A stretch of 64,000 bases of DNA from Tigriopus japonicus (Eukaryota; Arthropoda; Copepoda; Harpacticoida; Harpacticidae): the NCBI GenBank assembly GCA_010645155.1, contig CM021312.1:7472006-7536005 (forward strand), read 5' to 3'. Below are positions 31,956 through 42,168 of the stretch, one piece after another. How positions within the stretch are numbered: position 1 is the stretch's first letter; the number at the start of each line of letters is the position of its first letter. The position numbers were made by a program, and so were the translations under genes. The notes beneath the pieces are model-generated. The model ran no database searches. It had not been told where the DNA came from and was given only the letters and a program-made list of their open reading frames with translations.

Positions 31956-34900
31956 ATGCAAGCCATGCGGCTTATAAATCCAACAGTGTTTGCGACTTTG
32001 TCGTTGCTTACTTTTGTGATTTTTGTCCAAGTGTCAAATTGTGAAGATAAACCAAATGCATTCACTCCAAAGATTCAAAGACCAAGGTTGAGGTTTCGGC
32101 CGCAAGACCGTGTGCTTAAAACCTCGCCAAAAGACCGTTTGATATCAAGGTCTGGGGATGACGATGTCGAAGCCGATGAAGATAATCTTACCAGTGCTAG
32201 TGACAGAGAGGACAGACAAGTTCTTAATCCATTGCGAACCAGGAAAAGAGTCCGAAGACCCATTATAAATTCTTCCTTAAGATCCTCATTACCCACTTCC
32301 AATGATGGGGATGACGATGATGATGATACACAAAGCACTTCAAGATTTGCTCCCAGTCGAGGGGGTTTCGGCTTGAATCGACCAAGTGACGAGAATGAAG
32401 GCAATGACGAGGACGACTCTGAGGACTCTTTTGTGTCTAGTAGCAATCGCTTTTCGTCTTCATCCTCCAAGTCTAGCTCAAATCGGAATTCCTTGGCTCC
32501 CAAACTCACGACGCCTAAAGATAATGGATACAAAGTGGTTTGTTACTACACGAATTGGTCGCAGTATAGGCCAACCATAGGCAAGTTTTACCCGAGCGAC
32601 ATTGATCCATTTCTTTGTACTCACTTGATTTTTGCTTTCGGTTGGATCAAAGGAGGAAAGTTAACTTCATTTGAGGCCAGTGACATTGCTGCTGATGGAA
32701 AATCAGGACTCTATCAAAGGGTCCTGGCCCATAAGGCCACAAATCCCAAGTTGAAGGTCCTGCTAGCCATCGGTGGATGGAGTTTCGGCACCTCGAAATT
32801 CAAGTCCATGTCCGACACGAGATTCTCTCGTCAGACCTTCATCTTTTCGGCGATCCAATTCTTACGCAAACATAACTTTGATGGTCTTGATATGGATTGG
32901 GAATATCCCAAGCAAGCAGACAAGGAAAATTTTGTCGCTCTCCTCAAAGAACTCCGTGAAGCTTTTGAATTCGAATCTGCCGAAACTGGCAATGAACGCC
33001 TGCTCCTCAGTGCGGCTGTTCCAGTTGGTCCCGACAATGTAAGAGGTGGTTACGATGTTCCAAGTGTTTCCAAATGGTTGGACTTTGTCAATTTGATGGC
33101 CTACGATTTCCACGGCAAATGGGAGAAACAAACTGGACACAATGCCCCGTTGTATGCTCCTTCGTCTGATTCAGAATGGCGTAAGCAATTGTCTGTAAGC
33201 TTTGCAGCTGAAATGTGGACCCGATTGGGAACACCCAAAGAAAAACTCGTCATCGGAATGCCCACCTATGGACGATCCTTCACGCTCAGCAACCCTGGCC
33301 AATATATCGTGAATTCGCCAGCCAAGGATGGTGGAAAGGCCGGCGAATACACTCGAGAGGCGGGATTCTTAGCCTACTATGAAGTGTGTCAAATGTTATT
33401 AAAGGGAGCAAGTTACATTTGGGACGACGAAATGAAGGTTCCTTACCTTGTTGATGGCGATCAATGGGTTGGTTTTGACGACGAACGATCGATTCGGTAC
33501 AAAATGGATTGGATCAAAACTAATGGCTATGCAGGTGCAATGGTCTGGTCTGTAGATATGGATGATTTTAACGGCACTGTGTGTGGAAGTGGGGTCAAAT
33601 ATCCCTTGATCGGAGCTATTCGAGAAGAGCTTTTGGGAATTCCTAGAGATACTGTTGCACCGGGAATCGAGGCGGCAGACATTGACTGGGAGTCGGTGGC
33701 GTCTGCTCCACCTCTCATCTCTGCTACTACTTTGGCACCAGCCTCGAGAATTAGCATTCAAGATCTTCTGAAGCAAGCAAAGAACCCTAAACCCTCAAGC
33801 AACTTGCCATTCCTCCTTCAAAACTCCGTCCCAGACAATCTTCGAGCTCCCAGGGTATTTTGTTATTTCACCAATTGGAGCTATAAGCGGCCAGGAATGG
33901 GAAAGTTTACTCCAGAGGACATTGATGCCACCCTTTGCACGCACATTGTATTTGCCTTTGCTACCATCAAAGACAACAGACTAGCAGAATCGGAAGAAAA
34001 CGACGCTGGCGATGCCTACACAGAAGGCACTTATGATCGGATCATGAAATTGAAAGAAAAGAACCCTCTTCTCAAAGTGCTACTGGCCGTTGGTGGTTGG
34101 GCGTTTGGTTCCAAACCTTTCAGAGACCTGACTGAAAACGTGTTCAGGATGAATGGTTTTGTCTACGACTCGATTGAGTTTTTACGGAAATACGAATTCG
34201 ATGGCATGGACATTGATTGGGAATACCCTCGAGGTGCAGATGATCGTGCGGCTTTTGTCTCCTTAATCAAAGAATTGCGATTGGCTTTTGAAGGCGAGCA
34301 CAAGAGTGCTAGGAAACCTAAGCTCTTGCTCACAGCGGCAGTTCCAGCCAGCTTTGAAGCCATCGCAGCAGGATATGACGTGCCAGAGCTTGCCAAATAT
34401 CTGGATTACATCAATGTCATGACTTATGACTTCCACGGTCAATGGGAAGAAACGGTGGGACACAATTCACCCCTGTTTCCCCTCAACTCAGCCTCATCTT
34501 TCCAAAAGAAGCTGACTGTGGACTTTGCCGCTAAAGAGTGGGCACGCCAAGGAGCTCCAATGGAAAAACTGATCATTGGAATGCCCGTGTATGGGCGAAC
34601 GTTTACCCTGGCAGATCCCGCCAAGTTTGACATTGGAGCGGAGGTGTTGAAAGGAGGCGAAGCCGGTCGCTATACCGGAGAGGAAGGCTTCTTGTCGTAC
34701 TATGAAATATGCGATTTCTTGCATGAAGAAAACACCACTTTGGTGTGGGATAACGAGCAGCAGGTACCGTTCGCTTACCGTGGGGACCAATGGGTGGGTT
34801 TCGACGATGAGAGATCCCTTAAGACAAAGATTGCATGGCTCAAAACCGAGGGTTTTGGTGGCATCATGGTTTGGTCAGTAGATCTTGATGATTTCCGTGG

Positions 34901-35228
34901 GTATTGTGGAACGGGAAAATATCCTTTGCTCAAGGCTATGAACAAAGAATTGGAGGATTACATGGTCGAATTGAAATACAATGGTCCTTACTCGACGCCT
35001 CGAGGAGACGGATCTGAACCAATCGTGGAGAAGAAACTGTGCGATGACGAAGGTGGAGCCGTGAGTTTCCACCGGGATCCCAACGATTGCAAGATGTATT
35101 TTGTGTGTCAAGGCACAGTACAACATCACAAGACCTGTCCGGATAGTCTCGTGTACAATGAGGATGAAAAAGTATGCGATTGGCCGTCTGCTGTTGAGCA
35201 ATGTGCACATCTTGTGGCTGAACAATAA
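31956..35228 (+). CDS. Cht7: Group III chitinase (Cht7 type): two GH18 domains and one CBM14
   Basis: Intronless 1090-aa protein for hydrolysis of chitin during cuticle turnover. A hydrophobic stretch at about residues 8-27 acts as signal or membrane anchor. Residues ~30-185 are acidic and Ser-rich. The first GH18 domain (about 191-565) has the catalytic motif FDGLDMDWEYP with D312, D314 and the acid E316. After a linker, the second GH18 domain (about 629-1000) has FDGMDIDWEYP with D752, D754 and E756. Both also keep the MVWSVDxDDF motif late in the barrel, so both look active. A six-cysteine peritrophin-A type chitin-binding domain follows (about 1026-1085, from LCDDEGG to VEQC). The order anchor-GH18-GH18-CBM14 is that of arthropod group III chitinases. 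ATG at 31956 has another in-frame ATG three codons later. A CAA/CAG/CTA microsatellite follows the stop. Confidence 0.95.
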   Translation: MQAMRLINPTVFATLSLLTFVIFVQVSNCEDKPNAFTPKIQRPRLRFRPQDRVLKTSPKDRLISRSGDDDVEADEDNLTSASDREDRQVLNPLRTRKRVRRPIINSSLRSSLPTSNDGDDDDDDTQSTSRFAPSRGGFGLNRPSDENEGNDEDDSEDSFVSSSNRFSSSSSKSSSNRNSLAPKLTTPKDNGYKVVCYYTNWSQYRPTIGKFYPSDIDPFLCTHLIFAFGWIKGGKLTSFEASDIAADGKSGLYQRVLAHKATNPKLKVLLAIGGWSFGTSKFKSMSDTRFSRQTFIFSAIQFLRKHNFDGLDMDWEYPKQADKENFVALLKELREAFEFESAETGNERLLLSAAVPVGPDNVRGGYDVPSVSKWLDFVNLMAYDFHGKWEKQTGHNAPLYAPSSDSEWRKQLSVSFAAEMWTRLGTPKEKLVIGMPTYGRSFTLSNPGQYIVNSPAKDGGKAGEYTREAGFLAYYEVCQMLLKGASYIWDDEMKVPYLVDGDQWVGFDDERSIRYKMDWIKTNGYAGAMVWSVDMDDFNGTVCGSGVKYPLIGAIREELLGIPRDTVAPGIEAADIDWESVASAPPLISATTLAPASRISIQDLLKQAKNPKPSSNLPFLLQNSVPDNLRAPRVFCYFTNWSYKRPGMGKFTPEDIDATLCTHIVFAFATIKDNRLAESEENDAGDAYTEGTYDRIMKLKEKNPLLKVLLAVGGWAFGSKPFRDLTENVFRMNGFVYDSIEFLRKYEFDGMDIDWEYPRGADDRAAFVSLIKELRLAFEGEHKSARKPKLLLTAAVPASFEAIAAGYDVPELAKYLDYINVMTYDFHGQWEETVGHNSPLFPLNSASSFQKKLTVDFAAKEWARQGAPMEKLIIGMPVYGRTFTLADPAKFDIGAEVLKGGEAGRYTGEEGFLSYYEICDFLHEENTTLVWDNEQQVPFAYRGDQWVGFDDERSLKTKIAWLKTEGFGGIMVWSVDLDDFRGYCGTGKYPLLKAMNKELEDYMVELKYNGPYSTPRGDGSEPIVEKKLCDDEGGAVSFHRDPNDCKMYFVCQGTVQHHKTCPDSLVYNEDEKVCDWPSAVEQCAHLVAEQ

Positions 35229-35266
35229 GTAACAACATGATATATTTCAACATACTCAGATGAAAA

Positions 35267-35352
35267 ACAACAACAACAACAGCAGCAGCAGCAACAACAA
35301 CTACTTCTACTACTACTACCACTACTACTACAACAACTACAATAATAATAAC
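35267..35352. repeat. Trinucleotide microsatellite in chitinase 3' UTR
   Basis: Consecutive runs of CAA, CAG, CAA, CTA/ACTAC and AAT triplets begin 38 bp after the Cht7 stop codon. Not translated by the gene. Confidence 0.9.
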
Positions 35353-37177
35353 TCAATCCTGTCGTTAAAGACCTTTTGAATCCGTTGGTACACTTTCCTG
35401 CCCTGTATTGACCTCGGTAATCGGTCTTGTGTGGTCTCTAATCCAACCAGAGCGACTTGGTTCTTTGAAGTAATGGTTGTGTGGTTGTGACTGGCTTTTG
35501 GTGTCGCTGACAACAACTGCCCCCTAGATTTATAGGGCCTTTCCATTAGATGAATACATCCATCCTGAAAAAATCCTTTAAGAGATTGTGTGATCCTGTG
35601 ATAAAAACGTTATCTCTTCTTGCCACTAATTATGTTGGTTCTTCAAACTTCTCGAAATTGACTCCCCTCCACTAATTATACTTAGTTATTTCATTCTTAA
35701 ATTCTCTCCCCCCCCTCGAGTCATTACTTGGTACATATGCGCATTGCTCTTATTTCCCATCATGTTGACCGTGGCTTGTTCCCAAAACTTTCATCTTTAC
35801 ACTTGAATACCAACCTGATCTATGATGACAGCAAGACCAATGAATTTTCATGTAAAAGAGCCTTGGAGTGTGAACATTTATAAACACTGCTCCTTTATAG
35901 ATATATAAAATATAAGACATGAAGCTCTGATGGTTTTTTTTCATTGGTCCTAGTTGCATTTATGAAACGAAATTTAGACGAAAAGCCATGAATACATAAA
36001 GCCGTGTAAACTCTGGATTCGCTATCTGCATAACACAATCGGGGCAATCAGCTCAATGACTTGAATAATGCATCACTGAGAACGTAGCAAGTAAAAAAAT
36101 TTGTTACTACGTACAATCTTCAAACACAATCAGAAATTGGAAGGAAGTCTTTATCATTGAGGGTCAGTTGTAACAATGTTTCTTCAACAATTGCTTCGGG
36201 CTGTAGATCCAGAGCACAATGGACTTGTGGGTTTGAAACACCAATTGCCACATCCGGTTTAAAGAATATATTCTTCGTCTTCCGACTTTTGTTACCGAAA
36301 GACGGGCTAAGCTGAGGCGCACTAAAGTATACGCATACGAATACGCAAGACCGTCGCCATTGCCTTCTGGCTTCACATAATTCAAGTCTAGCTTGCAAAA
36401 CGGAAGTCTTTCTTGATTGTCGTGAAGACAAATGTGAAGGAAATATGCAAAGCTGCTAAATTTGATTTGCCGCTATGCCAAAGGATATAATAACCCTAGA
36501 AGAAAAGTAAGTCATTTTTCTATTTCAAAATAAATATTTCCTTTGCTTTCATCAAAAAGTATTATTTTGTTCATTGACATGCGGAAATTTCATCACTAGT
36601 GCCCGGAAAATATTTGCTAAAAAGTGACAAAACACTAATTACACATTTTCTCCAAGAGGCCAAGATATTCAAAAAATCAATCGGATATTTAAAAGTTTTT
36701 TTTGACAACGCCTTAACTTGGTAATTTTGGCTCTGTGCATCAAATTACCCAATACTTTTGGCAAATTTAATGTAAAGGGTCGTTTTTGAAGGCCCGCTTG
36801 ACACCCAACTGATTTAACGATGGAGTTTTCGATTTGTCTCAATAGATGATGCAGTTTTTTTTGCGTATATGACGGTAGTTATGGCTGTGATTGTTTGTAA
36901 AATATCCAATGTTTATAAAACACGCAATAAAGATTATTATGTAATTAATTGTACTACAAACCCTTTTTGTAGACATTTTGAAATGGTTGGATCATATTAG
37001 ATGAGACCTATTGTACATTGATCATTAATTAGTTTTGCTCAAATTTTCTTGAAATATTTTATATTGCCTAAATAACTGAGTAAATTGATTTTTCCTTAAA
37101 AGAGCCAAAATATTTTATAAAATGGAACTATTTTAAAAATGTAAGATATTTTTAATAATAAATATTTTATATTTGAG
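35353..37177. other. AT-rich intergenic DNA
   Basis: No gene or RNA recognised between the chitinase and the tandem array; 36480-37177 is especially AT-rich. Confidence 0.5.
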
Positions 37178-38012
37178 CCCACCAAATTTGACTTTATGTA
37201 GTCAGGAGCCCATTTTTTGGGTCTGACTACATAAAGTCAAATTTGGTGGGACCCTGACTACATAAAGGCAAATTTGGTGGGCCCCTGACGACATAAAGGC
37301 AAATTTAGTGGGCCCCTGACGACATAAAGGCAAATTTGGTGGGCCCCTGACTGCATAAAGGCAAATTTGGTGGGCCCCTGACGACATAAAGGCAAATTTG
37401 GTGGGCCCCTGACTGCATAAAAGGCATATTTGGTGGGCCCTGACTACATACTGGCAAATTTGGTGGGACTTTGATTACATAAAGGCAAATTTGGTGGTTA
37501 CCTGACGACATACAGGTAAATTTAGTGGGCCCCTGACGACATAAAGGCAAATTTGGTGGGCCCCTGACTGCATAAAGGCAAATTTGGTGGGCCCCTGACG
37601 ACATAAAGGCAAATTTGGTGGGCCCCTGACTGCATAAAAGGCATATTTGGTGGGCCCTGACTACATACTGGCAAATTTGGTGGGACTTTGATTACATAAA
37701 GGCAAATTTGGTGGTTACCTGACGACATACAGGTAAATTTAGTGGGCCCCTGACGACATAAAGGCAAATTTGGTGGGCCCCTGACTGCATAAAGGCAAAT
37801 TTGGTGGGCCCCTGACGACATAAAGGCAAATTTGGTGGGCCCCTGACTGCATAAAAGGCATATTTGGTGGGCCCTGACTACATACTGGCAAATTTGGTGG
37901 GACTTTGATTACATAAAGGCAAATTTGGTGGTTACCTGACGACATACAGGTAAATTTAGTGGGCCCTGACTACATAAGGTCAGGGGCCCACCAAATCAGC
38001 CTTTATGTATTT
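37178..38012. repeat. 31-bp tandem repeat organised in 217-bp higher-order units
   Basis: The basic unit reads CGACATAAAGGCAAATTTGG plus TGGGCCCCTGA (31 bp). Seven variant monomers form a 217-bp block; starts at 37305, 37522 and 37739 show the same series of variants, apparently without differences. Both ends carry inverted monomers (37178-37207 and about 37972-38010), so the array is bounded by hairpins. Reading frames through it are by-products of periodicity. Confidence 0.9.
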
Positions 38013-39880
38013 TTAAAGCTAATCCTGGTCACCTTGGTGTTTATTCCATAGAGTTCCATAAAGGGGAGATGCCACAGCAGGTCGGCCGTGGATTTTCTAA
38101 GCAGGCAGCAAATTTTCACCATCAACTTGAAACTGGTCCAATTAAAGAGTTCTTTAGAGGCAAAATTTCGAAAAACTTAACTTTTTGTGCATGTGGCCTT
38201 CTGTGAGGATTTTGTTTCTCCCAAATTATACTAGGATGTCCAATGAAGAAAATAAGTCAATGCATTTACATTGATTTGCACATCTATTTGATTTGGCAAT
38301 GGAAATATGTCCTATGGTGTGAAATTTGCGCTGTGTTTTTTCACTTGCATGGGCAACTTTCTATGGCATTTCTAGGAAATATTTGCTTTTTCAGACAGCT
38401 TCTGGCAAGTATCAGCTTTAAACAAGGCAGACAAAATGGCGACAATGTCTTTGCTATTGAACTCTATGGTTTAGTCAGTTTATGTTGACAACAGGGTGGT
38501 CAACTAGAATATTTTAATTCCGGATACATACCTCAGGAAAGACATGGGAATTAATGATAGCAATGATAAAATAATGACTATAAGTTGCAAGTTTATCGCA
38601 TACCTCCAAAACGTGTACTTCAAAGAACCAATGTAATGGGAGAGTAACGTTTGTGCGGTCACAAATTTGGGAATAAGTTAGATATAAAATAATACATAAT
38701 ATAAATATAAAATTAGACTTTTTTTAAAAGATTATAGTAGTTAAATCAGTGTGAGGAAGTGGATTCAGTTAGTGATGGACCAAAAAAAAAACCTTTTACT
38801 GAATTTAGTCATTTTTGCCAAAAGAGAGCCAAGAGATGAAGTGTCTTTTCCATCAATTTGAACATTTACCAAACATGATCTCTATTCATGTCCATTTTCA
38901 TTTACACCATCTTACACCTTATACCAAGACGAGACAGGAAGACGGCCAGGACATTGAGCAATTAAGTGGAAGTGGGAGTACGGCCCATGGGCCACTGTGC
39001 CCAAGACAGGTGCTGTCCTCCTGGTGGCTGTGAAGGTAGCGTGGAGAAGCATTTCTTTCCATGGGTTTCCGAATCAGGAGGTCTGCCCAAAATGAAACTA
39101 TGGCACGAGAAGGGTTACCTGCCCATATTATGATAGTGATATTGTTTTGACTTTTTGCCCAACAATGTGTCATTATGGCTGAAGATAACGTGGCCCACCT
39201 TTGGAGAGCCTAGTAAAAGGCTTTTAGAGTCGACGTCCAAACTTGAAGCCCTTGAGACCTCTGTAAACTAGTACTAGATGTCCATGAACATGAACTACAT
39301 CTAAAGGACGTGTGAGGCTTTCAGAAGAGCTTGGAGGCAGTTGTGGGTGCCCAAAGAGGGTACTTGGAAGTCCACGTACTCCTACTTGCTCCTGAATTGG
39401 ATCCTGATCAAATTGGGCTATAGATTTCTATGTTATTTCCTCAAAAGTGGTATCATAACTGTAATTGTGGGGCTCAAGCTCTGTAAGTGTTAAATTGTGT
39501 GCATTGATAGCCCTTAACTTGTTTGGTGAACCCTTGGTTTGCGAACTCAAATTTCGTGGATAAGTCATTGAATGTTCGTGACGAATTACCCAGTTAAATA
39601 TGAAGCCAATTAACGGTTCATAGCCCGTGCGCCATGTACGTAAACATAAGACACTCTAATCCTTATGTATGTAAGAAGTTGAAATTCAGAAATATCGCGT
39701 AACTTATCCTTCGTTATTCTAAAATTTAACATATGTAACTCATATGTGGTTGATCTCACGAAAAATGTATGCAACTGAAAAATATGCGCCAAAAAAAAGA
39801 ATTACAAAAAAACAAAGATGCGTGTGGTTTTCCTCCCTTTTCGTTTTTTCGGTTCAGTTCGGTTCGTTCGGATCGGTTAT
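38013..39880. other. Intergenic DNA up to the second gap
   Basis: No gene recognised. The last 40 bp repeat GGTTC/GGTTCG motifs, which may be why the assembly breaks here. Confidence 0.5.
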
Positions 39881-40671
39881 NNNNNNNNNNNNNNNNNNNN
39901 NNNNNNNNNNNNNNNNNNNNNNNNNNNNNNNNNNNNNNNNNNNNNNNNNNNNNNNNNNNNNNNNNNNNNNNNNNNNNNNNNNNNNNNNNNNNNNNNNNNN
40001 NNNNNNNNNNNNNNNNNNNNNNNNNNNNNNNNNNNNNNNNNNNNNNNNNNNNNNNNNNNNNNNNNNNNNNNNNNNNNNNNNNNNNNNNNNNNNNNNNNNN
40101 NNNNNNNNNNNNNNNNNNNNNNNNNNNNNNNNNNNNNNNNNNNNNNNNNNNNNNNNNNNNNNNNNNNNNNNNNNNNNNNNNNNNNNNNNNNNNNNNNNNN
40201 NNNNNNNNNNNNNNNNNNNNNNNNNNNNNNNNNNNNNNNNNNNNNNNNNNNNNNNNNNNNNNNNNNNNNNNNNNNNNNNNNNNNNNNNNNNNNNNNNNNN
40301 NNNNNNNNNNNNNNNNNNNNNNNNNNNNNNNNNNNNNNNNNNNNNNNNNNNNNNNNNNNNNNNNNNNNNNNNNNNNNNNNNNNNNNNNNNNNNNNNNNNN
40401 NNNNNNNNNNNNNNNNNNNNNNNNNNNNNNNNNNNNNNNNNNNNNNNNNNNNNNNNNNNNNNNNNNNNNNNNNNNNNNNNNNNNNNNNNNNNNNNNNNNN
40501 NNNNNNNNNNNNNNNNNNNNNNNNNNNNNNNNNNNNNNNNNNNNNNNNNNNNNNNNNNNNNNNNNNNNNNNNNNNNNNNNNNNNNNNNNNNNNNNNNNNN
40601 NNNNNNNNNNNNNNNNNNNNNNNNNNNNNNNNNNNNNNNNNNNNNNNNNNNNNNNNNNNNNNNNNNNNNNN
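39881..40671. other. Assembly gap (791 N)
   Basis: Undetermined bases; the neighbouring Tc1/mariner pseudogene runs up to its right edge. Confidence 1.
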
Positions 40672-41609
40672 CCGACCGCAATCCCCACCTCTACGAGCCG
40701 GCAAATAGAACTGCATGACTTCCTCATGGCCGCTGTAGAGAACTTGATGATGTTATGGTTCACCAAGGCCTTCAACGACCCTAGGCTGATATGGGGTGGC
40801 CTTTTCTTGAGCCTCGGCAACTTTGACCAAAACTAATAATCACAGGGGTTGAGATCAGGGCTGTCAGAGGGCCACTGATAAGACTTGGCATTCATGTCAA
40901 AAGTGGTGTCCAAGACCTTTTTGGCTGTGTAACACGGGGTGGAGTTCTAAATTCCCAAGAACTTGGTGTCTGGCGGGTAAGTGTATATACAGTCAAAGCA
41001 CAATCACCTCCTCCATGAGTTCCAGGTAGCAATGGAGTTGATCCTTGTACCACTGGATAGACATGGGCAGGAATCACCTCTCTGTCACTGGTTATGGAGA
41101 CAAAGATCAAAATTTTGGTTCGAGTTTTGGTCCTTATGATGGGGGAACTTCCTTAACACCCATGGGTTATTTGGGGGTTGTGGGGTCTGTCTGCAATGAC
41201 AATCAATTCGTCCAAAAAAACTCTGTGACACCAGGATTGCGCACTTCAGGATCCTAATTCTTGCCAATCTCACGACCTTCTTTCTCTCAGTAAGGAAGAT
41301 GACAATGACCCTTGACATAAGAAGGAAGCTTTAGGTCTTCTTTGATGGCTCTGGACATGGTCTTGATGCTCACATTCCTTCTTGCAGCTTGAGCTCTGAT
41401 GGAGAGAGCTGGGTTGGCAGTAATTGACTTCTTGAGGTTAGCCAGGATGGTCTTTGTTTGCTTTTTGGCCTTGTGCAGTTTAGAGGGCTTGTGCTTGATG
41501 CTTTGTCTATCCTCAATTGCTTGATGATGTTGTACACAGTCCTATTGGGTTACTAAGTCGCATTTACGATGGTGATTGTCAAGTTGCCGGCGGTGTGTAA
41601 ATCTGCCAT
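40672..41609 (-). pseudogene. Tc1/mariner-type transposase pseudogene
   Basis: Minus-strand fragments in changing frames fit the order of a Tc1/mariner transposase: start MADLHTAGN and TVYNIIKQL (helix-turn-helix), NPALSIRAQAARRNVSIKTM and AIKEDLKLPSYVKGH (second DNA-binding part), and near the end WPSDSPDLNPCDY, the region of the last catalytic Asp. Several stops and frameshifts lie between them, so it is inactive. The terminal repeats were not found; one may lie in the gap. Confidence 0.75.
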
Positions 41610-42168
41610 GACTCTCGGTCTTTGTTCCTAAATAATCATTGGGTCAAAATTTCAAGAGACTAGTTTTACAAAATTTGAAAACTAGACCTTTGTCGACATC
41701 CGTACAAAGTTTCAGCTCAAAACTTGGCAGGAAATTTGTAATACTTAATTCTGAAAATGAGTGCGGATACAAAGTTGCCAGACTGTAGATTCTCTGTTTG
41801 TCTTCAAAACTTCTATTGTTACTTTAATTTCAGGAGTAGATCATTTAAACTTAACAAAGATGCGTCTACGTCGTTCCAAAAATAGTAGGCATTTCAATTA
41901 ATGGCTGAATTTCGTTTCCTTCATTCCAATTTTTCTGTCCTACGAACATGACAAAGCAACCGAAGCCAATCAACCTCTTACCTCGATCATAGTGATATTT
42001 TATTACGTTTCATTGAACTCCATTTCACATTTGAATTCACATGAATCATCAGTAGGTCGTTGATGGCTGAAATTCTTTGAAAACTTTTGAGACCTTCATC
42101 CAATATATGTACATTGACCGGTGCAGTCGGAATTCAGGCGACAATTTGGCCCATGAATCAAATGAATT
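41610..42168. other. Spacer 3' of the WW/CUE gene
   Basis: No feature recognised; presumably includes the 3' UTR of the minus-strand WW/CUE gene. Confidence 0.4.

Noticed and set aside
37202..37945. Minus-strand frames repeating MSSGAHQICLY as a secreted repeat protein
   Set aside because: The 31-bp satellite cycles through frames; the peptide simply mirrors the repeat, and identical frames recur every 217 bp.
37178..38012. Regular 31-bp repeats resembling a CRISPR array
   Set aside because: Repeats are contiguous with no unique spacers, have higher-order periodicity, and the genome is eukaryotic.
39744..40836. Several frames of about 275-355 codons across the second gap
   Set aside because: Almost entirely undetermined bases; only the Tc1/mariner remnants to the right are real signal.
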